Part shown: in pieces, positions 44,708 through 54,193 of the stretch | Position numbering within the stretch: position 1 is the first letter of the stretch | Layout: every line of letters begins with the position of its first letter | NCBI GenBank assembly: GCA_001804805.1 | Contig: MHBH01000003.1 | Span: 29,555 to 91,055, forward strand | Direction: 5' to 3' | Length of the DNA stretch: 61,501 bases | From: Lentisphaerae bacterium GWF2_49_21 | Lineage (GTDB): Bacteria > Verrucomicrobiota > Lentisphaeria > Victivallales > GWF2-50-93 | Position numbers and translations under genes: made by a program | The notes under the pieces: generated by a model | Database searches by the model: none | Told to the model about the DNA's origin: nothing | Seen by the model: the letters and a program-made list of their open reading frames with translations, nothing else

Positions 44708-44825
44708 TCTCCTGACGTCCATCCTATCCCCGCCGCAAGCAGCGGGGTATTACGGACGGACTCCCACGTCCTTCGGGTCCTCCGTCCCCTTCGGACGGGC
44801 CGGAGATTCTTTATAATGAAGAAAA

Positions 44826-45071
44826 TCAAAGCCGACCCAAGGGTCGGGGAATTGACCCAACGAAGATTAAATAGAGCACGTCAACAGAGTGACGTGGCTA
44901 CAACAAATCCTAGCTGTAGCCGCGTCACTCTGTTGACGCGTTCCTTTCCCGATGAATGCAAAACGGTATAAGTTACTGGTTGTCTCATAATAATTTCGAG
45001 GTATTTCCTCTTCAAAGGAGCGCGGATTTTCCAACCCGCGAAGTGGCGGACTGGAAAGTCCGCCCTCCGTT
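44826..45071. repeat. Repeat cluster R7 - R3 - R6 after the pseudouridine synthase gene
   Basis: R7 copy 2 (44826-44868), R3 copy 2 (44876-44940; arms GCACGTCAACAGAGTGACGT and CGCGTCACTCTGTTGACGCG) and R6 copy 2 in inverse orientation (45014-45071) follow each other within 250 bases. The remaining 44708-44825 is GC-rich and has a hairpin CGTCCCCTTCGGACGG. No gene is supported between 44708 and 45125. Confidence 0.65.
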
Positions 45072-45125
45072 ATTTTGGAACTCCATTCTATTTCGAGACT
45101 ATTAGTAAAATTATCTTTTCCGCTT

Positions 45126-48100
45126 TCAGGGCTGTTCAGCGGAATTCTCTGATTTCCCGCCGCCGACTTCAACTTCTACGGTGTGATCCTGGTGGTCATC
45201 GACCAGATGGACCTGCAGATCATCCTGTGCTTTTGTGTCCACGAGAACGCTCCTTACAAGCCATGTCTCCGGTCCGCGGATATGGATTTTAATGTGATAG
45301 ACTGTTTCACGGAAACGATAATGTATGGTGCATTCCTTCCAGTCCGCCGGAAGCACCGGTTCAAAAGACAGCCTGTCAACTTCCAATTTCAGTCCGATAA
45401 GGCTTTCCACGAAGAAGCGGTACATCCATCCGGCGCTGCCCGTGTACCAGGTCCATCCGCCCCGGCCTTCATGCTGTTTGGCAGTATAAATGTCGGCGGA
45501 AACGACATATGGCTCGACCTTGTATTTTCCAATCTGCTTCTTTGTGCTGCCATGGTTGACGGGATTTATCATCCTTGCTATTTCCCAGGCGCGTTTCACG
45601 TCATGAAGTTTTGAGAATGCCATTCCAACCCAGACAGCAGCATGCGTGTATTGTCCGCCGTTCTCCCTGACGCCCGGGATATAGCCTTTGATATAGCCGG
45701 GGGAAGGATCAGACTTGTCGAAAGGAGGATCGAAGAGCTGGACAAGCCCAAGTTTCTGCCTGACCAGTTGTTTTTCCACTTCATCCATCGCCTGTCTGCT
45801 TCTTTCCGGATCCGCCGCACCGCTGAGAATGGCCCAGCTTTGCGGAATCGAGTCGATGCTGCATTCGGTATTTACATGCGAGCCAAGCGGGCTGCCATCG
45901 TCAAAATAGGCACGTTTATACCATTGTCCGTCCCATGCGTTCTTCTCAATATTTTCCTTCAAGGACGCTTTCATCAGCCGGCATTTTTCGGCAAACTCCA
46001 GATCATTGCGTCCTTGAGATATCTTCTCAAACTGCTGGAGTACGTCTATGAGGAAGAAAGCAAGCCAGACACTTTCGCCTTTGCCTTTGATGCCCACATG
46101 GTTCATACCGTCATTCCAGTCTCCGCATCCCATGAGAGGAAGACCGTGTTCGCCTATCCGGGACATGGCCAGTTCGATGGCGCGCACGCAGTGGTCATAA
46201 ACCGAAATCTGCTTATCCCCCTTATATGGCATGTCGTAGTATGATTCCTCATTTTCAGGGACTGGACGGCCGCTGAGCACAGAAGTTTTTTCATCGAGCA
46301 CTCCTGTATCGTTTGTAGCGTGGACATAATGACAGACCACGAACGGAAGCCACAGGTAGTCATCCGAAAAATGCGTGCGGATGCCACGGCCTGAAGGCGG
46401 ATGCCACCAATGCTGGACATCTCCTTCGCCAAACTGACGGCTGGAACAGAGAAGTATATGGCTCCTCAGCATGTCCGGCCTGCAATGGAGAAGCGACATG
46501 GAATCCTGCAGCTGGTCCCGGAAACCAAAGGCTCCTCCCGACTGGTAGAAACCGCTGCGTCCCCATATGCGGCAGGCTATCACCTGGTATAGCAGCCAGT
46601 TGTTTACGAGGAGGTTCAACGCTCTGTCCGGAGTCTCCACATTGATCGCGCCCAGGCAGTGCTTCCATGAATCCCAGACTTTTTCAAGATCCTGCCAGGC
46701 TCCGGCCCTGGAACTGTGCTTCTGTATGATGCTCCTCGCCTCCTCCTTGCTCTGAGCCCCGCCGAGCATAAAGACAACTTGCCTCTCCTGTCCTGGTGGA
46801 ATTGTCACATATGTTTGAATTGCCGCACAAGGATCAAGGGCGGGCCCTACCCTGTTGGAAAGCCTCTGTCTGAACATTGCAGCAGGACTTTCAAGGGAGC
46901 CGTTGCGTCCGATAAATTCCGTACGATCGCCGGTGAACGTACGTTCGGATTCGCTTGTCTGTACAAAAATTATCACGCTGGAAAACTCGGTATTGAATGA
47001 ATTGGTCAGGAAAATGGCGTTCGTCTGGGGATCGATCCTGCTGACCACGTGCATCGAGCTGCGCCCCTTCAATTCGCCGACTGCGCATTCAGCAAATGAA
47101 GTGACGGACACCTTCCGTTCACGGTCGGACAAGTTTCGAATCTTGATCAGGGCCAGCTTTACCGGAACGTCAACTGGAACATAGGCCAATGTCTCCGTGA
47201 AAATATCGTTCTGCCTGTGTTCGAAGGCCGAATAACCAAGGCCGTGACGGCATACATAGGAAGTCTTTCCGCGGGCGGGGCCTGGTGTCGGAGACCAGAA
47301 CGCCCCTGTCTGCTCGTCCCGCACATAGAATGCTTCGCCTGATGTTCCGCTTACCGGATCGTTATACCATGGAGTAATGCGGAACTGCCGTGCATTTTCA
47401 AACCATGTGTAGGCCGATCCTGTCTCGCATATCACGCTGCCGAAGCTGCTGTTGGCAAGGACATTCACCCATGGTGCCGGAGTCACCACGCCGGGGGCGA
47501 GGATGATCACATATTCACGTCCGTCCTGGGTGAAACCTCCGTATCCATTGAAAAAAACCAGATCAGTCCTTGTGATAGGAATGTCCTTCTCACCGGCAGG
47601 AGCCGTCCGTCTTGGAACGAAGAACGGCAATTTTGCTTCACTCCGGAATCTCCGTTCGACCTGTTCTGCAAATGTCCCGGCCCTGTCCGTCATATAGACA
47701 CGTGCCGCGGCCTGGAGGAGAAGCCGGTCCTCCTCGGGTATCTGATCCGTGGTACGGATGAAAATACCCCCTTTCTGATCAAGCATCTGCGCTTCCGAAT
47801 CAGCGGATATCATTCCAGTTATCTCGTCACGGAGGGGCTGACGGTATCCTGAGATCGTATCCACCCAGATGACGAGGTCGAAGCGGAGCCCCTTGTTGCG
47901 GCAGTATGCATAGCAGCGCACTGCCTGACTCACCAGATCGATCCCTGTTGAATCCATTGCATGGATGAGCATGATCGGCAGATCACCGGAAATGCCATAC
48001 CTCCACAGCAGGGACTGGTCCTTGTTGTTGTGGGAGATTATGCCGGCGCCGGCGCGGTGTCGTGCGTTTGCGTAAATGATCGAGCTTGCAAGGCGGCCGA

Positions 48101-51100
48101 ACAGCTGGGCATCGGCTTCCGTGGCCCGGAGATGCTGGAGAAGCACCTGGCTGTGGGTCCATGCGATGTCGAATACGCGTTCAGCAAGGCGATAATCACG
48201 GTATTTATCTATGAGAAGCAAAGCCTGTTCCTTGGTCGACGTGGCTCCCATTATAAGATCCACCATGACAGATTCCCCGGCAGGAACAACGATCCTGCGC
48301 CTTATGGACGCTATCGGCTCAAGCACCATGCCGGCCGTATTTGACAGCCTGCCGACGGCATCCATCGCAGCAGGATTCGATAGACTGCGGGTCCTCCCGA
48401 TAAATTTGTTGCGGTCGGTTTCAAACGAACAATCCTTGACCGGCTGTCCGTTGTGTACAACCATGCTTTTGAACATCCAGGGGACAATCTCCTGTTCTGA
48501 ACGCGGACGGCGTGTGCACAAGATGGCGGATTTGTCGTGAAGCAGTACCGTCTGTATGAAAAGGCTGTTGAATACGGGGTGCGACATATCTGCCAGCTCT
48601 TCAGAAAGAACTACTTCCGCGTAGCTGGTCAGGTCGAGTGTTCTTTCCGAAGACGAAAGATTGCGTATTGTCATGCGCCTTATTTCAATGTCATCCTCCG
48701 GAGAGACTGTTATCTTCGTGTAGGATTCAATATCATTGCTTATGCTGCGGAACTCGACCAGGGCCTGGGAGAATATGACTTCATAGCTGCGGGGACGGAT
48801 GCATGTCGGCTGATATGTGGTGGACCAGAATCCGCCTGATTCGGCATCCTGCACATAACAGTGCAACCCATAGCAGTCCCGCGTCACATCCTCCCTCCAG
48901 CGCACCAGGTCCATGCCCTGCCATCTGCTATATCCGCCGCCTGCGTTTGTCAGCATCACATTATATCGTCCATTGCTCAGCATCTGCACGCGCGGCACTT
49001 CAGAATCGGGATTTGTATAGACACGCGTTATTGATTCCTTGATCTGCGCATCTGTCTTGTTCGAAATTCCCGAATGGGGATGAGTGATGAGGGCGGATTC
49101 ATTGAGAACTGCAGGAATGCGCTCCTGGAGAAGAAGCAGAGATGATCTCATTTCGGGATCCAGTATGAAACGTCTCTGCATCGGCCTGTTGAGGAGCACA
49201 TGCGCCAGCGACAGCATGCTCATGCCGCTGTGGTGGGCCATATAGCTCCACACTACGGCCCTGTCCTGTCCGGCCGGTATGCGCATGGCCGTATAGTCCA
49301 CCGCCTCATACATGCCCATCCTGCCCAGAATCCCATCTTCTGCGAGACGTTGCAAATTAAGGCACGCCTCCACGGGCATGCAGATGAGCCCCATCACCGA
49401 TGCATATGGCGCTATTACCAGCTCTTCCGAAAGACCCCTCATAAGACCAAGTTCCGGAACACCGAATGCACGGTACTGGTATATCTTCTGTCCGTCGATC
49501 AGATTATATGACGATTCAGATATACCCCACGGGACCTGGCGCTTGTTCCCATATATGATCTGCTGTTTCACGGCGTTGCGGCAGGAGTAGTCTGTCAGAG
49601 TTCCTCCATATGTGGGCATAAGGAGGTTCGGCATCAGATACTCGAACATGGAACCGCTCCATGAAAGCAGGGAGGGAGGACCTGTCTCCACCTTGGCCTG
49701 CTGGCGTCCGAGAAGGAACCAGTGCTCCTGGGGCAGACGTCCCTGCGCCACTCCTATGAAACTGCAGAGCCTGGCTTCGGAAGCAAAAAGATCGTAATAG
49801 CTGTTGTCCATCTTGTGGCTGTCAATATTGAATCCGATGGATAGCAGTTTCCGGTCCGGCTGGAAAAGGAATTCCAAGTCCCAGTCCGACAGCTCCCTGC
49901 ACTCCTCGCCAAGCTGTTCAAGTTCACTGATCCAGTTGCTTGCGCAGATGCTGGATTCAGACAAGTCGGTCCGAAGGACATTGAACCATTTGAGCACTTC
50001 ATCGTCCTGGCTTGAACCGCCTTTGTCCATGGGAACATTCTTTATCCATCCGTCAATCCTCATTCCCCACTTCTGATTCAGGGACGCCATTTCGGAAAGA
50101 GTGCTGATCCGGTGCAGATCTGACAGCAGATCATTGAGCTCCGCCGGAGGAAGGATTTGGCTGGCTTTTTCAAATGCAGATCCGGAAAGGCAGTCGCCTT
50201 CAAGCCATGGAGCAATCTGGGCAATCTCTCCAAAGAGGTCTTCACATTGCGTCCTTAATGTCTTCAACCACCAGCGGACTTCGGCGTTTCCAATCAATTC
50301 CGTCTTCAACTGGGACTGTTTGGAAATAAGATCTTTCAGACCAAGATATATTTCATCCAGAGATCCTGCAGGCTTGGAATCCATGATGATTGTCCTGCAC
50401 AGGGATATTATCGCCTGAAGTGCGTCTCTTGCATCAGGGGTGGAATTGTCGGAACTGGCAAGGAGCGCCTCCTCTTCAAGCAGTCGGGCCGTGTCCTTCA
50501 TGCCTGCAAGCCATTGATCTGAAACTATGGGGGAAGTTTTAAGTTCAAGCAGGCCTCCGCGCAGTACAATGAGGGATCCGACCAGATTTCCACTGTCGAC
50601 CGTGGAGACATAACGTGGCTTCATGGCACGGAGGCTCTTGGTTTCATACCAGTTGAAAAAATGTCCTCGGAACATTTCCATCTGTCCCATCGATTTGAAA
50701 GTGCCCTGTATGCGCTTAATCAAATTGCTCGTACCTACATATCCGAAATCGCGGGCCGCAAGGGTCGAGAGAAGACACATGCCGATGTTTGTGGGCGAAG
50801 TCCTCCACGCGATCTGGAATTCAGGTTTTTCCTGAAGATTGTCAGGAGGCAGCCAGTTGTTCTCCGGCCCCACCAGCTCTTCAAAATATCTCCAGGTCCT
50901 CCTCGATATCCTGCGCAGGAATTCCTTCTGGTTCCCGTCGAGGCTTGCACGGACATTCCTCGCCGGCCGGCTGATGAACCAGGCGACAGCCGGCGCCAGT
51001 ATCCAGAGCGCCCCTAAAACCGTTGCAGCAACGAATGATGGACTTTCATCATGGAAAACAATGATGCAGCAGAAAATTCCTATGGCAGGATTGCTCCACA

Positions 51101-53945
51101 TCCGTTTCAATACTGATATGAAGCTGGTACCCGCCCGTCTCTCAGCGCTTCTTGCCGTCTGCCATTCAAGAAGATTGCGTCCGGTGAACATCCTCCTCCA
51201 GAACGCCTTGAGGATCGCATCTATGTTCATTGAAGTTTCAAAAGGCAGAAAGATGATCTGCAGGATCTCCTGGAACAGATGCCTCAACTGCAGGTCCAGG
51301 GTGTGCCGTACATGGTAGTCCCAGGCGACTTTGCCGGGTTTTATGCACAGTCCCCATATCGTCTGGATGAATATTGGAAGGAAAAAAATGGACAGCATGA
51401 CGGTGGTCCACAGGAAAATATCTTCAGGAAAGAATATGCAGACAATGAGGATCAGAAAAAATATTGCAGGCGAAACAAGGCTGCGCCGCAGATTGTCAAA
51501 GATCATCCATTTTGCCGTCAAAGACAAGCTGTTATGTATTATTCTGCCGGTTCCGTCGGGAACTGTCGGGAACAGCCATCTTATGATCTGCCAGTCCCCG
51601 CGTATCCAGCGGTTCCTGCGGCTTATGTCGACAAGATACTGAGAAGGATGATCCTCGATCAGGTCGACATCGTTGACACATCCGCATCTTGCATAAAGCC
51701 CTTCTATAAGGTCATGGCTGAGAATCGTATTTTCAGGGAACCTGTTGCCGACCGCCGCATCGAAAGCATCAACATCATATATCCCCTTTCCGAGAAAAGG
51801 CGTCGTTCCGATCATGTCCTGGTATATTTCGGAGATTTCATGCGTGTATGGATCGATCCCGACATCACCGGAAAAGAACTTGGAATATAATGATGTGGAG
51901 GCTCCAATAAGGCTCATTGATATCCTGGGCTGCATGATCCCGTAGCCCCTGGTCACGCATCCGGTCTGTGCATCGATCTTCGGACTGTTGAGCGGATGGG
52001 CCATCGCCCCCACGAGCTTCCAGGCTGCCGACGGCGGAAGCTGCGTATCCGAATCAAGGGTGATGACATATCGGACCTCCTTGAACAAATCCTGTTTTCC
52101 TCCGGAGACATTTATTATTCTTCCGGGTCTGCCGCGGATATACGAATTGAGGTCGTTGACCTTCCCCCTCTTCCTCTCGTATCCCATCCACTTCTGTTCG
52201 GACTCGTTCCATTCTCTTTTCCTGTGCAGCAGGAAGAAGACCTGGCTATCGCCTGCCGCATATCTCCTGTTCAGGGATTCGATGCCGTTCCTGGCGTAAT
52301 CCAGCAGGGCTCCGTCCTTCTCCATTGTTTCCTGGTTTGAATCGGTGAAATCCGTCACAAGCGTGAAGATCAAGCTGGGATCGCGGTTTGCAACGTAGCA
52401 TATTTCCAAGCCTGAAATCAGTTCATCGATCGATGAGGTCCTTGTGAGCATTGTCTGTACGGCCACAAGTGTTCTGCACCTGCCGGGAATCCCTTTCGAG
52501 AAATCCATCCGCGGCAATGAACGTGGAGATATCAGCGATGTTGTTATCCAGTTGACAATCGATATTGCTGATCTCGACGCCAGCATTATGACCAGGATTG
52601 AAATCAGCGCCAGGAAGACCTCCCTGTGAATGAGATCCGGCCATATTTCAAGTATTGCAGTTCCGGCAAGGACCAGCGACAGCATGGCCACCATTCCCAG
52701 ATAGAGGAGGAGCGGATTCCTGCCCAGGAGTTTTTTTACGGCTTCACGGACCAGGAACCGGGGACGGATGATGCTTTCAAGTTCAGGCCGCCCTTTATCC
52801 ACCAGGAAATAGCCGACGTGGGCCTCCCTGGGATCGGCTCCCTTGTTTTCCATCCTCTTCGTGGCAAGATTCACTGCTTCAGAGGCTATGCCCTCCTCCT
52901 TCATGCTGCTGTTCCGGGCAAGTTTCTCCACTACGTGGCGGTATGCGTCACGTGTCCGGAAATCCATCAGCCCGTAAATGCCGGAAGGATCCTTCCTGAG
53001 CTTTTTCTCCGTTATGCTCTGGTCTTCAATGAAAGGCTTCCAGTCGGTCTCGCCGAGAGCCCTCAGGCTTGTTATGCTGTTGCCTATGGACACCTGGTCT
53101 ATGGCCTGATCCTGGCTTTCAGCCTGCAGTATCTGCTCAATCGTCTGCCCGTCCTCTGAAAGCTGGCGTTCAAGCCAGTTGATCACAAGCCCCAGGGAAA
53201 GATGCTGCCCGTGTATGCGCATCGTAAGTTCGGCTATGAACGGATGCGAGAGCTTCGGGGACTCCCTCACAAAATCAGCCAGTTCCGTTATCACCACTTT
53301 GGAGTCCTTGCTTGCGGCCGCCAGAAATCTATCAGCCCAGTCTATTGCAGAATTACGATCAAACCGCCGAAGGGCTATACGGTGTGCTACTCGGCGCAGG
53401 TTCTCGATGAGGGCCATCCTGAGCATGATAGGCATCGCCCACAGCTCGCCAAGGGAAAGATTCTGGACAGTCTGGTACGTCCCTATGAAATGCGTAAGGT
53501 TACCAACATCGACCCTGCCATCGGTATGTGAGACAAGTTCAAACGCCAGGTCATAGACTCTTGGATATCCTTCATGCTTTCCCGTCTTCAGACGCGGAAG
53601 CTGCCTGCTGTATTTCCTCGAAAGATATTTGCCTGCGAGAAGAATCTGCTCTTCTATCACATAGTAGTTGTCCAGAAGCCACTCGGCCGCAGGAGCAAGC
53701 TGACGGTTGTTGTCGAGGGCCTCCGAAGCAATCCGGTGGGCCTCCCGTATCACCATCTTGTTTTCCGCGAGCCTGGAAAGAAGGAGTTCCCTGCCTGGAG
53801 CAGGATCAACCTCGTGCTCGCCGGCAAGCGCGCGTGCGAACTTCGCAAACTGGTCACGCCCGAACAGCTCCGCGCGCAGAGGCGCCTCCACTACGAGGCT
53901 GTAGACATCACTGAGGCCTGACATGGCTGGAATTTGGATCTTCAT
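45126..53945 (-). CDS. Cyclic beta-1,2-glucan synthase (NdvB/ChvB-like, GT84 plus GH94-type domains)
   Basis: A giant inner-membrane enzyme of about 2,939 residues, the usual size for ChvB/NdvB. The order is an N-terminal cytoplasmic region; transmembrane helices near residues 420-470; a GT84 glycosyltransferase domain with TLDSDTQLPPSAAW (near 635) and RRNRWIRGDWQIIRWLFP (near 785); more helices near 825-875 and 945-1010; a glycoamylase-like region; and two glycosyltransferase-36/GH94-type modules ending in MGCGDWNDGMNHVG (near 2,615). It should make, cyclise and trim osmoregulated beta-1,2-glucan. ATG at 53945 is used; TTG at 53963 with AGAGGA further upstream is an alternative. No ChvA exporter is seen. 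Confidence 0.9.
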   Translation of the reverse strand: MKIQIPAMSGLSDVYSLVVEAPLRAELFGRDQFAKFARALAGEHEVDPAPGRELLLSRLAENKMVIREAHRIASEALDNNRQLAPAAEWLLDNYYVIEEQILLAGKYLSRKYSRQLPRLKTGKHEGYPRVYDLAFELVSHTDGRVDVGNLTHFIGTYQTVQNLSLGELWAMPIMLRMALIENLRRVAHRIALRRFDRNSAIDWADRFLAAASKDSKVVITELADFVRESPKLSHPFIAELTMRIHGQHLSLGLVINWLERQLSEDGQTIEQILQAESQDQAIDQVSIGNSITSLRALGETDWKPFIEDQSITEKKLRKDPSGIYGLMDFRTRDAYRHVVEKLARNSSMKEEGIASEAVNLATKRMENKGADPREAHVGYFLVDKGRPELESIIRPRFLVREAVKKLLGRNPLLLYLGMVAMLSLVLAGTAILEIWPDLIHREVFLALISILVIMLASRSAISIVNWITTSLISPRSLPRMDFSKGIPGRCRTLVAVQTMLTRTSSIDELISGLEICYVANRDPSLIFTLVTDFTDSNQETMEKDGALLDYARNGIESLNRRYAAGDSQVFFLLHRKREWNESEQKWMGYERKRGKVNDLNSYIRGRPGRIINVSGGKQDLFKEVRYVITLDSDTQLPPSAAWKLVGAMAHPLNSPKIDAQTGCVTRGYGIMQPRISMSLIGASTSLYSKFFSGDVGIDPYTHEISEIYQDMIGTTPFLGKGIYDVDAFDAAVGNRFPENTILSHDLIEGLYARCGCVNDVDLIEDHPSQYLVDISRRNRWIRGDWQIIRWLFPTVPDGTGRIIHNSLSLTAKWMIFDNLRRSLVSPAIFFLILIVCIFFPEDIFLWTTVMLSIFFLPIFIQTIWGLCIKPGKVAWDYHVRHTLDLQLRHLFQEILQIIFLPFETSMNIDAILKAFWRRMFTGRNLLEWQTARSAERRAGTSFISVLKRMWSNPAIGIFCCIIVFHDESPSFVAATVLGALWILAPAVAWFISRPARNVRASLDGNQKEFLRRISRRTWRYFEELVGPENNWLPPDNLQEKPEFQIAWRTSPTNIGMCLLSTLAARDFGYVGTSNLIKRIQGTFKSMGQMEMFRGHFFNWYETKSLRAMKPRYVSTVDSGNLVGSLIVLRGGLLELKTSPIVSDQWLAGMKDTARLLEEEALLASSDNSTPDARDALQAIISLCRTIIMDSKPAGSLDEIYLGLKDLISKQSQLKTELIGNAEVRWWLKTLRTQCEDLFGEIAQIAPWLEGDCLSGSAFEKASQILPPAELNDLLSDLHRISTLSEMASLNQKWGMRIDGWIKNVPMDKGGSSQDDEVLKWFNVLRTDLSESSICASNWISELEQLGEECRELSDWDLEFLFQPDRKLLSIGFNIDSHKMDNSYYDLFASEARLCSFIGVAQGRLPQEHWFLLGRQQAKVETGPPSLLSWSGSMFEYLMPNLLMPTYGGTLTDYSCRNAVKQQIIYGNKRQVPWGISESSYNLIDGQKIYQYRAFGVPELGLMRGLSEELVIAPYASVMGLICMPVEACLNLQRLAEDGILGRMGMYEAVDYTAMRIPAGQDRAVVWSYMAHHSGMSMLSLAHVLLNRPMQRRFILDPEMRSSLLLLQERIPAVLNESALITHPHSGISNKTDAQIKESITRVYTNPDSEVPRVQMLSNGRYNVMLTNAGGGYSRWQGMDLVRWREDVTRDCYGLHCYVQDAESGGFWSTTYQPTCIRPRSYEVIFSQALVEFRSISNDIESYTKITVSPEDDIEIRRMTIRNLSSSERTLDLTSYAEVVLSEELADMSHPVFNSLFIQTVLLHDKSAILCTRRPRSEQEIVPWMFKSMVVHNGQPVKDCSFETDRNKFIGRTRSLSNPAAMDAVGRLSNTAGMVLEPIASIRRRIVVPAGESVMVDLIMGATSTKEQALLLIDKYRDYRLAERVFDIAWTHSQVLLQHLRATEADAQLFGRLASSIIYANARHRAGAGIISHNNKDQSLLWRYGISGDLPIMLIHAMDSTGIDLVSQAVRCYAYCRNKGLRFDLVIWVDTISGYRQPLRDEITGMISADSEAQMLDQKGGIFIRTTDQIPEEDRLLLQAAARVYMTDRAGTFAEQVERRFRSEAKLPFFVPRRTAPAGEKDIPITRTDLVFFNGYGGFTQDGREYVIILAPGVVTPAPWVNVLANSSFGSVICETGSAYTWFENARQFRITPWYNDPVSGTSGEAFYVRDEQTGAFWSPTPGPARGKTSYVCRHGLGYSAFEHRQNDIFTETLAYVPVDVPVKLALIKIRNLSDRERKVSVTSFAECAVGELKGRSSMHVVSRIDPQTNAIFLTNSFNTEFSSVIIFVQTSESERTFTGDRTEFIGRNGSLESPAAMFRQRLSNRVGPALDPCAAIQTYVTIPPGQERQVVFMLGGAQSKEEARSIIQKHSSRAGAWQDLEKVWDSWKHCLGAINVETPDRALNLLVNNWLLYQVIACRIWGRSGFYQSGGAFGFRDQLQDSMSLLHCRPDMLRSHILLCSSRQFGEGDVQHWWHPPSGRGIRTHFSDDYLWLPFVVCHYVHATNDTGVLDEKTSVLSGRPVPENEESYYDMPYKGDKQISVYDHCVRAIELAMSRIGEHGLPLMGCGDWNDGMNHVGIKGKGESVWLAFFLIDVLQQFEKISQGRNDLEFAEKCRLMKASLKENIEKNAWDGQWYKRAYFDDGSPLGSHVNTECSIDSIPQSWAILSGAADPERSRQAMDEVEKQLVRQKLGLVQLFDPPFDKSDPSPGYIKGYIPGVRENGGQYTHAAVWVGMAFSKLHDVKRAWEIARMINPVNHGSTKKQIGKYKVEPYVVSADIYTAKQHEGRGGWTWYTGSAGWMYRFFVESLIGLKLEVDRLSFEPVLPADWKECTIHYRFRETVYHIKIHIRGPETWLVRSVLVDTKAQDDLQVHLVDDHQDHTVEVEVGGGKSENSAEQP

Positions 53946-54039
53946 ATCTACAGTATATTCCAAAATTTACAGAATTCCTCTAGAGAATAGCTGTTTTATA
54001 ATTCATACTGCAGGATTGCTGCACTAAAAAACTTCAAGC

Positions 54040-54144
54040 ATGGCACTTCACTCGCAATCCCTGACATTCAATCATCCATACAGCGGCAGGACAATGACCT
54101 TTGAAGCCAAGCTCCCTGAATATTTCCATAATTATTTCCAATAG
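54040..54144 (+). pseudogene. 3'-terminal fragment of an RluA-family gene (second copy)
   Basis: Thirty-four codons, [20 protein letters not shown] and then [12 protein letters not shown], match the end of the pseudouridine synthase at 44605-44707. At DNA level about nine in ten bases agree, and most differences are silent third-position changes, so the copy diverged while still under coding constraint. The rest of the gene is missing. The two copies have the same orientation and flank the glucan synthase gene. Confidence 0.75.
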
Positions 54145-54193
54145 CTCAAACCGGTCCGATTATCGAGATGTCTTGGAGAAAAAAGGATGGGGC

